Origin: JBHELT01 sp046262935
GTDB lineage: Bacteria; Actinomycetota; CADDZG01; JAHWKV01
Reading direction: 5' to 3'
NCBI GenBank assembly: GCA_046262935.1
Contig: JBHELT010000101.1
Location: 1-10,916 of the forward strand
Length of the DNA: 10,916 nt
Shown here in pieces: positions 1-7,116 of the stretch. The translations under genes and the position numbers were made by a program. The notes under the pieces were generated by a model. It was not told where the DNA came from, did no database searches, and saw nothing but the letters and a program-made list of their open reading frames with translations. Every line of letters begins with the position of its first letter. Positions within the stretch are counted from its first letter, which is position 1.

Positions 1-1087
1 TTGCTTTGTACTCTTGGGTTGCTTTCCAACTCGAGGCTTCATGATCCTCGCTTCGAGACTGTTTCGGTTTCTGCAGCAGCAAACCGATGAGGATGACCAG
101 GAAAACGGCAACATTGAAAAGACCAGCCTGGCCTTTGAAACTGAATTTGGTGGCCTGTCGCAGGATCTCGATACCGATCGCAGCGGATATCGCAACGGGG
201 ATGCTGCGCATCTTGGCAACGATCGCCGCTGCCAAAGCACCAACCAGGAACTCGGGGCTTTGCAATCCGGTTGATTGGAAGGTGGTAACACTTCCGAACA
301 TCACAACCGCAAGACCAGACATGGCCCCGGCGATGGCCCAGACGGTTGTAGAAAGGATCTTGACCGGAACACCTAGGAGCGAGGCTCGTTCGGCATTTTC
401 AGCGGCTGCCCTTGTGGCAACGCCGAACCGGCTGTACCGAAGGAAAATCCCGAGTCCGATCAAAGCCGCGATCGACGTAAGGATGGCAAATAGGTGTTGG
501 AATCTGAATGGCACTAGCAGTTTGCCGACATGGAAAACGAAATGCCGGAATGGGAACGGAACGGGTGCCGTGCCCCGTTGTTGCTCCAGACTTCGATTCG
601 CCACGTCCCCGAAGAGGGGAAGTCCGATCACGAACCCAGACGCCGAATTCAACGCTGAAACCAACGCTATGGTCAGAACCATCAGCACCAACCTGGGAGC
701 TTCGAAGAAACGCCTAACGAATCCAAGCTCCACGATCACCCCTAGAAGCGCCGCGACCAAGATGCCAACCACAACGGCGAGCAAGTAAGGGGCGTGCGTG
801 GTGTCGGCAACTATGAATTGATAGGTGAAAGAACCCGCGATCCCGCCCAGTGCGGCCTGAGCGAAATTGATGAACCGGCTCGTCCTATATATAAGGACGA
901 TCCCGCATGCCACCAAGGCGTTCAGCAGTCCGAAGATCAGTCCCTGCAAGATGATCGCGCTCGGTGTTCCCTTGAGGCCCGCCGATCCCGGGAGCAGTTG
1001 GATGACAACCAGAAGCACGATGTAAGACAGCACCGCCAGGGCTGCCGTTCTAGCAGGAGACCCCTTCTTGAGGATGCCCGACAACAT
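1..1087 (-). CDS. LivH-type branched-chain amino acid ABC transporter permease, 3' end outside window, probably a LivH-LivM fusion
   Basis: This is the membrane permease subunit of a LIV/HAAT-type ABC importer, which would form the path for branched-chain amino acids, amides, urea or similar solutes. The 362 codons seen give a hydrophobic protein. The family-typical segment IYRTSRFINFAQAALG lies at residues 67-82. The cytoplasmic coupling loop RAAAENAERASLLGVPV lies at 226-242 and matches the LivH pattern of R-A-x-x-E-N-x-x-x-A-x-LLG. Hydrophobic segments lie around 14-33, 45-66, 76-92, 100-121, 134-155, 199-217, 247-266, 280-305 and 323-338. After a full LivH length the frame stays open through a polar linker (339-362, with ASSWKATQEY) of the kind that joins LivH to LivM in actinobacterial fusions; the LivM part itself is not visible. 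The ATG at 1087 overlaps the lipoprotein stop as TGATG, so translation is probably coupled. Substrate cannot be told. No ABC ATPase is in the window. Confidence 0.9.
   Translation of the reverse strand, partial: MLSGILKKGSPARTAALAVLSYIVLLVVIQLLPGSAGLKGTPSAIILQGLIFGLLNALVACGIVLIYRTSRFINFAQAALGGIAGSFTYQFIVADTTHAPYLLAVVVGILVAALLGVIVELGFVRRFFEAPRLVLMVLTIALVSALNSASGFVIGLPLFGDVANRSLEQQRGTAPVPFPFRHFVFHVGKLLVPFRFQHLFAILTSIAALIGLGIFLRYSRFGVATRAAAENAERASLLGVPVKILSTTVWAIAGAMSGLAVVMFGSVTTFQSTGLQSPEFLVGALAAAIVAKMRSIPVAISAAIGIEILRQATKFSFKGQAGLFNVAVFLVILIGLLLQKPKQSRSEDHEASSWKATQEYKA
880..900. repeat. Near-perfect 21-base palindrome inside the LivH coding region
   Basis: TCGTCCT (880-886) and AGGACGA (894-900) are exact inverted arms around ATATATA (887-893). 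It encodes V-L-I-Y-R-T in the conserved LivH segment and uses ATA and AGG codons, which are unusual in actinobacteria. It may be chance, a translational pause or a protein-binding site. Confidence 0.6.
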
Positions 1088-2187
1088 CAGCCCGCGGGGA
1101 CTGCGCCGATATTGGCGTCGTAGAAGATAACTGTCTTGCTGTCTTGCGGCGAAGGGCATACGACGCCGTCGCTCTGAGCTGTCGCCGTGTCGGTGGGGGT
1201 GCACTCGGCTTGCCCATGCTCAGCGACCAAAACGCCGCCGTATTGGGTTGCGATGCCGAAGTTGAGATCGCGAACCGATGTGTTTGGCCCATTCACGATC
1301 GTGAGGGAAGCATTGACGAAGCGAGAGTCGATGAATTCTCCGCACGCGTCATAACCAACGGTGCCAGTTACCCATCCGCGCAGGGTCCATGTTTCATCGC
1401 TCGAGTGAGAAGAATCCACATAAGCCGTTTCACCGCCGAACCCGCGGTTATTGTCGGCGGGCAAGGGCATGAACAGAACGTGGGGTTGCGGGCTGAATTC
1501 GATGGGGGTCTTACCGGCGGTGGTTCGAACCTGATCAACGAGGAACAATCCGTTGAGTCCCGAGTCTTGAGTGGAGTTGGGATCTAAGGGATTGGAGCTA
1601 ACGATCCTGCTCGTGATCAGTTCCCACGTCGTCTTGATGGTAGTGGTGGGATCTGTGAGGGCCGTTTCTTCCGTCACATAAGTCCAATCGATCGGGTTCT
1701 TCTTGCCGTCGCGGGTCGTGACGTGCACATCTTTGATCGACCTCTGGGAGAACTGCGGCAAAGACAGGAACGGTCCCGTTGACCCAGTCCTGGCGGTTCC
1801 ACTTACCTTCCAAAGGTAATCGCCCACCGGGGGAAGGCCATGGTCAACTCCTTTGGCATCTTGAAAAGCGCTGACAAAGTTGTTGGCACCCTTGCGAACC
1901 ACCTTGGTATCGGCATCGGGACAGATGCTGTTTTCATCCTGTTGAACCGGGCGATTATGCAGCAGTGGTTTGAAGATGCTTCCACCAAGGTTCAGGATCG
2001 GCACCTCGATCGGGCCCCCGTTCGGGGGCCCAACCTCTGGCTCGGGGTTCGGGATCCCAAAGGTGAGATTGGCCGTTATCGGTTTCACGCCAACCGGCGG
2101 CGCGGCGCCTTTCGCGCATCCCGGAAGCAAGGCGATAAGAACCCACATCGTGAGGCGCACGAATGATCTATGCCGCTTGTGCATCAT
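1087..2187 (-). CDS. Predicted secreted lipoprotein of unknown function
   Basis: A 366-residue protein that I do not recognise. The N-terminus is a lipoprotein signal: basic residues 4-11, a hydrophobic core at 12-21, and the lipobox LLPGC with Cys24 as the likely lipidated residue. The mature part starts with a Pro/Gly-rich stretch (28-70) and then becomes polar and rich in Thr, Ser and Asp, as in extracellular beta-rich domains. Four further cysteines (89, 282, 329, 344) could make two disulfides. The start is chosen at the first ATG of ATGATG because AAAGGAG lies 7 bases upstream; a longer frame from a TTG at 2217 would add ten residues ahead of that site. The gene overlaps the end of the TgpA-like gene by 20 bases and its stop overlaps the permease start by one base. 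It is therefore probably an envelope partner of the transporter or of the TgpA-like protein. That role is inferred from position only. Confidence 0.85.
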   Translation of the reverse strand: MMHKRHRSFVRLTMWVLIALLPGCAKGAAPPVGVKPITANLTFGIPNPEPEVGPPNGGPIEVPILNLGGSIFKPLLHNRPVQQDENSICPDADTKVVRKGANNFVSAFQDAKGVDHGLPPVGDYLWKVSGTARTGSTGPFLSLPQFSQRSIKDVHVTTRDGKKNPIDWTYVTEETALTDPTTTIKTTWELITSRIVSSNPLDPNSTQDSGLNGLFLVDQVRTTAGKTPIEFSPQPHVLFMPLPADNNRGFGGETAYVDSSHSSDETWTLRGWVTGTVGYDACGEFIDSRFVNASLTIVNGPNTSVRDLNFGIATQYGGVLVAEHGQAECTPTDTATAQSDGVVCPSPQDSKTVIFYDANIGAVPAG

Positions 2188-4429
2188 CTTTGCGCTCCTT
2201 TCTCGTGATGGGGACAAGAGTGGGTGCGTATGAATACCTGATCGAAAGACGAGATACCGCCGCTACCGCTTTCAGAGTAAACGAATGCCCTTGACTCAAC
2301 CTCTTGCGAAGGGACTTCGACAGCTCCTCGGCTGCGGCGGCATCGTCATGCGAGGCCTTCTCCTTTAGATCGCCCCAGAGCGTTCGCGTAACCAGCCAGG
2401 CGAGCTCGGTATGCTCGTCGTCTTCGACGACTCGGTCCAAGAACATCAATGGCGTGTCGGCGTCCTGCCGGTACCCGAAGTCGGTCATCAAGTCGCGCCA
2501 GTCAGCATAAGCAACCGCGATCCGCTCTTTGGGTCCCGCGTGATGCGCCCAGGTTCGGCGTTTGGACCGCAATATCACTTTCCTGATCGCCGGGTAACTG
2601 TAATAAAGCATCAGAAGAAGAAGCACGATCGGAAGTAATACCGTCAGGGCGTGTCTGATCTCGGCATAAAGGAAGCTCTTGGCATCGAGGGCAACCGGGA
2701 TGAACAACTTCGCGGCGACATCATTTATGGCGGCCACGTCGGCGTTGAACTGCTGAGGATCATTGCTGAACGACGTCTTTGCCTGCTTCGGAGTTCCGAT
2801 AACAGGAACCCATTTGTATGTGGGAAAAAACACCTCCAGATAGTTGGTTCCGTGTTTGGGATGGACCTCTAAGGAGTCGCCTTTCTTGTCGCCGCCGTCA
2901 AATCCGTAACCGATGCGCCCAGGTATCCCGGCCCACCTGGCCAGCATCGCTTGGATGGCAACGAACTCATAAGGGGTTGCTTCCTTCTTAACCGAAAGGA
3001 TTTCTTGCACCCTGCCGGGAGTGATCCCGACCGGGACGCCCTGTCCAGATGCAACGATGTTGTTCAGCACGTATTGACGTAGGAAATCGAGGGTATCCCA
3101 CGGGCTGGTCTTGGGGGCCTGCGCAAGCAAAGACGCCACTGCGGCTGGAGGTGTTGGCATCTTTAGGTACTCGGAACATTTGACCCCGGGCGTACATTCG
3201 CTGTTGACCACAGAAGCGTTCGCGTTTCGAATCTCGGCAACGGTTGGAAGTGAAGCAGCAACGACCGTGTACTTGAGGCCAGGCTTGATATCGCCTTCGG
3301 CGAGCCGGATGTTCGCGTTCCTGCCGTCGTAGGCGAGTTTTGGTCCCGAAGCCACGATGCCGACCGGGTTAGGGAGCCCCGGCAATACTGCGCCCCCGAG
3401 TCCGTTGACCTCGAAGTCGGCCCTCACTCCGGGTTGCAGTTCCGAATCGACTACACCGCTCGATGGCACCTCGTCGAGCTTGGCTTGCTTGAGAGGAGCT
3501 AGCCGCCAGGTGCCGTCTTCGGCGTTATAAACATCGAGACCGCCCATCCGCCATGGCCCGGTGATGGAAGACTTGACACTGAACAGCACCTTGTCTTTGA
3601 CCTTAGACAGAGGGACCGTTTGAGGCGTCTTTGCCTCGATGGTTGGGTCGTACAAAGGATGTGGGAACAAAACGCTTGGCAGGAAATACAAGGCTGCGCT
3701 GATGATGGCGAGCAACGGAAGCGCTCTTGCCGCCCGCCTCAGTTCGAAAGCGAGCGAAGGCTTCTGTTCGTCATCAGTCTGGGCCCCCGACAGCAGGCCC
3801 ATGCCAACGGCGAAAAGGATCAGGCAGACGATGCCACTTGGGATCTGCGCGTAATCGGGGACGCTGATCGCAGAGATCGCAACGAGTGGCAGGGGCACAA
3901 GAAGGCCAAGGGCAGGCCGACGCAATTCGATGGCGATCCACGCAGAGGCGAAACCAACGAGACTCAGCAGCCATCCGAGCAGGGCGTTCCATCCTGGAGT
4001 GAACTGCACGGGAGGCCGATGGATGTCGGCCGAAATGATGGCCTGCTTCACAAGCACTCCCAAGCCGAAGACATTGCCTGGGCCGGTCGGCAGAACCATG
4101 ACAAGACCAACGGCAAAGAGGCCGCCGAAGATTGTTAGGTACATAACAATTGGCCGCCGGGCCCGACTCGCGCGGGCGGCGATCAAGATTCCCAATACTC
4201 CAGAGACGATGGCGTAGACGCGCGGAGCTATGCCCATGAAAACACCACCGCTCATGACTGCTGCGGAAAGCACCGACATGCCGACAACCAGGCAATATCG
4301 ACGGACCGGGACCTCGGGTAGAACCTCAGAATCCTCGATCGAGCGTGCGCCGACATCCAAACCTTGAAGGCCCTGCTCGGCGAGTTCCTCCGTCGCTTTG
4401 GCTTCTAGTTCTTCGGTCGAGGCAGCCAT
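2168..4429 (-). CDS. TgpA-like multispanning protein with a transglutaminase-type domain lacking the catalytic triad
   Basis: A 753-residue membrane protein with the TgpA order: polar N-tail (1-43), about seven membrane segments (roughly 45-67, 70-86, 93-113, 147-168, 172-190, 198-214, 236-255), a large outside region (256-590), one more membrane segment (593-613), and a cytoplasmic DUF4129-like tail (634-715). The transglutaminase-type fold is seen at about 443-547: the helix P486-YEFVAIQAMLARWAGIPGR leads to GIP (501-503), followed by YLEVFFPTYKWVPVIGTP. Aligned by eye with active proteins (C-E-Y-F-A, H-A-W-V-E-V, W-V-P-x-D-P-T-P), Cys is Pro486, His is Thr528 and Asp is Ile544. Catalysis by the usual mechanism therefore looks impossible. 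The ATG at 4429 overlaps the DUF58 stop as TGATG; the frame is open further upstream to a GTG at 4558 but that would overlap the DUF58 gene by 130 bases. In related loci this gene follows MoxR and DUF58, as here. Confidence 0.88.
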   Translation of the reverse strand: MAASTEELEAKATEELAEQGLQGLDVGARSIEDSEVLPEVPVRRYCLVVGMSVLSAAVMSGGVFMGIAPRVYAIVSGVLGILIAARASRARRPIVMYLTIFGGLFAVGLVMVLPTGPGNVFGLGVLVKQAIISADIHRPPVQFTPGWNALLGWLLSLVGFASAWIAIELRRPALGLLVPLPLVAISAISVPDYAQIPSGIVCLILFAVGMGLLSGAQTDDEQKPSLAFELRRAARALPLLAIISAALYFLPSVLFPHPLYDPTIEAKTPQTVPLSKVKDKVLFSVKSSITGPWRMGGLDVYNAEDGTWRLAPLKQAKLDEVPSSGVVDSELQPGVRADFEVNGLGGAVLPGLPNPVGIVASGPKLAYDGRNANIRLAEGDIKPGLKYTVVAASLPTVAEIRNANASVVNSECTPGVKCSEYLKMPTPPAAVASLLAQAPKTSPWDTLDFLRQYVLNNIVASGQGVPVGITPGRVQEILSVKKEATPYEFVAIQAMLARWAGIPGRIGYGFDGGDKKGDSLEVHPKHGTNYLEVFFPTYKWVPVIGTPKQAKTSFSNDPQQFNADVAAINDVAAKLFIPVALDAKSFLYAEIRHALTVLLPIVLLLLMLYYSYPAIRKVILRSKRRTWAHHAGPKERIAVAYADWRDLMTDFGYRQDADTPLMFLDRVVEDDEHTELAWLVTRTLWGDLKEKASHDDAAAAEELSKSLRKRLSQGHSFTLKAVAAVSRLSIRYSYAPTLVPITRKERKDDAQAA
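2195..2201 (-). promoter_or_regulatory. Ribosome binding site deciding the lipoprotein start
   Basis: AAAGGAG on the minus strand, seven bases before the ATG at 2187 and lying inside the end of the TgpA-like gene. It supports independent or coupled re-initiation at the lipoprotein gene and fixes its start at 2187, not at the TTG at 2217. Confidence 0.8.
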
Positions 4430-5817
4430 CAGAGCCTGTTCCCCGCGCCCATACCGTTGTAGAGCGCTGTACTTAAGTCTTGCCCTGGATGGACTCCTGC
4501 GACCTGACATCCCAGAGCCGCTGCGACCCCAAGGGTCGAGGCGTTCTCTTCGTCCCACAAGAGGGCTACCACCAATATCGAAACACCTTTGTTCAATAAG
4601 ATCCGCAGCTGTGCGGCTTCGGTGTTTCCAAGTTTCGGGGTGATCAAGATGTTGTGCGCATCGCGCCTTGGGTCGGAGATCCTGCGAGTGATACAGGTCG
4701 TCAACGGGTCGCGATGCATATCAACGCGGGTCAGCGAATCGAGAAGCTGCAATTGGGCCGGGGCCCCACGCAGCGCACGGGTAAGCGCTCCACCGTTGGT
4801 GTCGACGCGTACCTCATAACCTTCGCGCAGATGTCTCACACCTAACGACGCCGCTGCCCGAACCCCCATCTCGAATGATTCCGAAACCTCGCCGTCTTTG
4901 CTATGCGAACCGCGATCGGTGTCGAGGATGATGGTTACGTGGTCGGTGATGCCTTGTTCGGCTTCGCGAACCATAATCTTACCGGTACGCGCGGACGCGC
5001 GCCAAACAATTCGGCGTAGATCGTCGCCGGGGGAGTATTCGCGCATCCCGTAGAACTCGAGCCCCGACGGCCATGGTTTCGAAACCGGAGGCCTGATCGG
5101 TGGGTCCTCGAATTGACGAGTTAGAGGACGGTCCGAAACGAACTCGATGCGGGGGTGCACTAACAGTTCGAACTGCTCTGCCACAAGGGTCTCGCGTTCG
5201 GTAAGACCAAGCGGGTCGCTCGTTACCGCAACAAGGGGCCCGATCTCATAAACGCCACGACGTTGACAGCGAAGGCTGTATTGATGAGTAACCTCGCGAC
5301 CCGCCGACAATTTCGGCACAGCGACCTTGACTGTGGTTCCCAGCCGCTCGGGAACCCGTTCTTCAAGGATGAACTGAGGCACACGCTTTTGTGCCGTTAG
5401 CTTTACGTCGACTATCAAACGATCGCCTTCATGCGCCCTTGGGAATAGACCCGAGCGATCTCCACTCAGTTTCAGTTTCTTGGGGGCCAGGAAATAACTC
5501 GCCGCGATCAGAAGGAAGATCCCGTAGGCGAACACATAGAGCGCCTTGCCAGCGATCACGAATGCGATGAGCCATGGGATGACCGCCGCTACGCAAGCAA
5601 CGATCCCGGTGCGGGTCAGGTGGATCTTGCGCTGGAACTGAACGGCCTTGGCTTTGACGGATCGAGCGGTCAAAGCATCGGTTAGTTGGTCACGCCTGGT
5701 TAGGGCCTTGCCCTTTATCTCTGTTGCGGCGGCCGCCCGTGCCTTGCGCGATGAACGGGACCGGCCTATGACTCCGCCTTTTTTCTTTTCGCTAGGACTA
5801 ACGTCGGTTTTGGCCAT
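4429..5817 (-). CDS. DUF58 (vWA-like) membrane protein of the MoxR locus
   Basis: A 462-residue DUF58 protein. DUF58 members are usual partners of MoxR ATPases and carry a vWA-like fold, but their biochemical role is not settled. The order is a strongly basic N-terminal tail (1-68, many Lys/Arg), two membrane segments (about 71-89 and 92-110), a beta-rich region (115-225), then the DUF58 signature at 252-284: GLEFYGMREYSPGDD followed by R-R-I-V-W-R-A-S-A-R-T-G-K. The following strand IILDTDRGSH (296-305) sits where vWA domains carry the metal-binding DxSxS motif. Here it reads D299-T-D-R-G-S, so the site is altered. The gene starts 30 bases after the MoxR stop, with a modest GGAAAG ribosome site before the ATG, and its TGA overlaps the next ATG. 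The protein is a likely membrane-side target or adaptor of the MoxR ATPase. Confidence 0.93.
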   Translation of the reverse strand: MAKTDVSPSEKKKGGVIGRSRSSRKARAAAATEIKGKALTRRDQLTDALTARSVKAKAVQFQRKIHLTRTGIVACVAAVIPWLIAFVIAGKALYVFAYGIFLLIAASYFLAPKKLKLSGDRSGLFPRAHEGDRLIVDVKLTAQKRVPQFILEERVPERLGTTVKVAVPKLSAGREVTHQYSLRCQRRGVYEIGPLVAVTSDPLGLTERETLVAEQFELLVHPRIEFVSDRPLTRQFEDPPIRPPVSKPWPSGLEFYGMREYSPGDDLRRIVWRASARTGKIMVREAEQGITDHVTIILDTDRGSHSKDGEVSESFEMGVRAAASLGVRHLREGYEVRVDTNGGALTRALRGAPAQLQLLDSLTRVDMHRDPLTTCITRRISDPRRDAHNILITPKLGNTEAAQLRILLNKGVSILVVALLWDEENASTLGVAAALGCQVAGVHPGQDLSTALYNGMGAGNRL

Positions 5818-5847
5818 CTGCTTTCCGGATCGGCTTTCGTATTCGGC

Positions 5848-6873
5848 CTACGCGGACGGCAGGTCCTTCCCCTTCGACGACCCTCCGCCCGTTGTCGGTG
5901 GCTTAACCTTGGTCATCATCCGTTCGATCACCGCATCGACGGTCTCCCCTCGAAGGATGGCATCCGGATTCAGTATGACTCGGTGAGCCATGATCGGCTT
6001 GAGCACCGCTCGGACATCGTCTGGATAGACGTCTTCGCGGCCATCGCTCGCGGCAAGAACGCGTGACGCCCTGAGCAAAGCGATGGAAGCACGAGGGCTT
6101 CCGCCGAGGGACAGCGCCGGGTCTTCGCGGGACGCGTGAACAAGGTCGACGATGTAGTACGCGACCTCAGGTGCGATGTTCACTGTTGCCCCGAAAGCGA
6201 TCATCTGCTGGACGATATTGGTGTCGATCACGCCACTAAGATCTTCGACCGACAACTGGACTGCATTGTCGAACATGACTTCGACCTCGGACTCACGGGT
6301 CATATAACCCATCGAAAGCTTGAAAAGGAAGCGGTCGAGCTGGGCTTCGGGCAGCGGGAAAGTTCCCGCCTGCTCGATCGGGTTCTGAGTCGCAAGAACC
6401 AAGAAGGGGCGGGGCAGATCGTAGGTGACCCCATCGGCGCTGACCCTGCGCTCTGCCATGGCCTCTAGAAGTGCAGACTGAGTTTTAGGAGTTGCCCGGT
6501 TGATCTCATCTACGAGGAGAACGTTTGCGAAAACGGGGCCAGCGCGAAACTCGAACTCCCCCTTCTTTGAGTCATAGATCGAAGACCCTGTTATGTCACC
6601 GGGGAGCATGTCGGGGGTGCACTGTACGCGCTGGTTGCTCGCTCTCATCGATTGTGCGATGGCTCGGGCAAGCATCGACTTGCCGGTGCCGGGCACATCT
6701 TCGAAAAGGATATGGCCTTCACAGATGATCGCTACCATCGAAAGCCGGATAACGTCGGTCTTGCCCCTGATAACCGTTTCGATGTTGTCGACGATTGCGT
6801 CGAAGCTCTTCTTGAACTTCTTGACACTCATGTCCCCCACGTCGTACTGGAAACTCGTCTTCTTCGCGCTCAT
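5848..6873 (-). CDS. MoxR-family AAA+ ATPase
   Basis: A 341-residue cytoplasmic AAA+ ATPase of the MoxR family, which act as chaperone-like ATPases for assembling or activating protein complexes, often with vWA-domain partners. Visible motifs in order: Walker A DVPGTGKS (59-66), the MoxR-typical MLPGDITGSSIY (89-100), Walker B VLLVDEINRA (118-127), sensor 1 ATQNP (161-165), the arginine-finger segment EAQLDRF (176-182, Arg181), and the sensor 2 segment GGSPRA (257-262). All key residues are present and the length is usual. The ATG at 6873 is chosen because AGGAGG lies four bases upstream; an upstream in-frame TTG at 6900 would place that site inside the gene. This is the first gene of the minus-strand operon, so its promoter should lie in 6874-7116. 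The gly/ser-rich C-terminus (325-341) is probably disordered. Confidence 0.97.
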   Translation of the reverse strand: MSAKKTSFQYDVGDMSVKKFKKSFDAIVDNIETVIRGKTDVIRLSMVAIICEGHILFEDVPGTGKSMLARAIAQSMRASNQRVQCTPDMLPGDITGSSIYDSKKGEFEFRAGPVFANVLLVDEINRATPKTQSALLEAMAERRVSADGVTYDLPRPFLVLATQNPIEQAGTFPLPEAQLDRFLFKLSMGYMTRESEVEVMFDNAVQLSVEDLSGVIDTNIVQQMIAFGATVNIAPEVAYYIVDLVHASREDPALSLGGSPRASIALLRASRVLAASDGREDVYPDDVRAVLKPIMAHRVILNPDAILRGETVDAVIERMMTKVKPPTTGGGSSKGKDLPSA

Positions 6874-6877
6874 CGGG

Positions 6878-6883
6878 CCTCCT
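6878..6883 (-). promoter_or_regulatory. Ribosome binding site deciding the MoxR start
   Basis: AGGAGG on the minus strand, four bases before the ATG at 6873. It is the strongest Shine-Dalgarno match noticed in the window and rules out the upstream TTG at 6900 as the main start. Confidence 0.85.
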
Positions 6884-7108
6884 AATAACCTGATCGTCAA
6901 AATGGCGTGTGAACGGCAATAGGCAAGGCCCTTCGTTGCCGAAGATCCATGCCCTGCCCCTCTGGGTCAAAGCGCAAAGGATATCCGAAATCCCCTCAGG
7001 TCCGGCGGGATACCTGTTGGCCCCCAACTGGAGACTGTGCGAAACCACTTTGCGATACCGTGGAATAATAAATACGTACTGCATCCGCAACCCCGAGTTG
7101 GACCCATC

Positions 7109-7112
7109 GGAG
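7109..7112 (+). promoter_or_regulatory. Ribosome binding site of the binding-protein gene
   Basis: GGAG four bases before GTG 7117 and ten before the in-frame GTG 7123. The short spacing leaves the choice between the two starts open; the protein changes by only two residues. Confidence 0.5.
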
Positions 7113-7116
7113 ATAG

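Larger units (their letters stand above)
6874..7116. promoter_or_regulatory. Divergent intergenic region between the MoxR operon and the binding-protein gene
   Basis: This 243-base stretch has no convincing gene and must hold the promoters for both directions. For the minus strand a possible sigma-70-like pair is TTGACC (6970-6965) and GATCTT (6947-6942) with a 17-base spacer; the second box matches only three of six consensus bases. For the plus strand there is an AT-rich patch around 7061-7079 (GGAATAATAAATACGTAC) where a -10 element could lie, but no clear -35 partner. An inverted repeat CGGCAA/TTGCCG (6914-6919 and 6936-6941, 16-base loop) lies in the expected MoxR leader. Shared control of the two transcripts is possible but not shown. 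Confidence 0.45.

Noticed and set aside
87..788. Open frame of 233 codons on the plus strand opposite the permease
   Set aside because: It lies fully antisense to a clear LivH coding region, is rich in Arg/Pro/Thr with no domain pattern, and is a frame shadow.
3620..4138. Open frame of 172 codons on the plus strand opposite the TgpA-like gene
   Set aside because: Antisense to membrane segments of a convincing gene; the translation is polar and without recognisable features.
4429..4558. Longer TgpA-like protein from the GTG at 4558
   Set aside because: It would overlap the DUF58 gene by 130 bases and its added residues read as the shadow of the DUF58 C-terminus; the ATG at 4429 has the TGATG overlap.
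6874..6900. Longer MoxR protein from the TTG at 6900
   Set aside because: The strong AGGAGG site would then fall inside the gene; MoxR family length fits the ATG at 6873.
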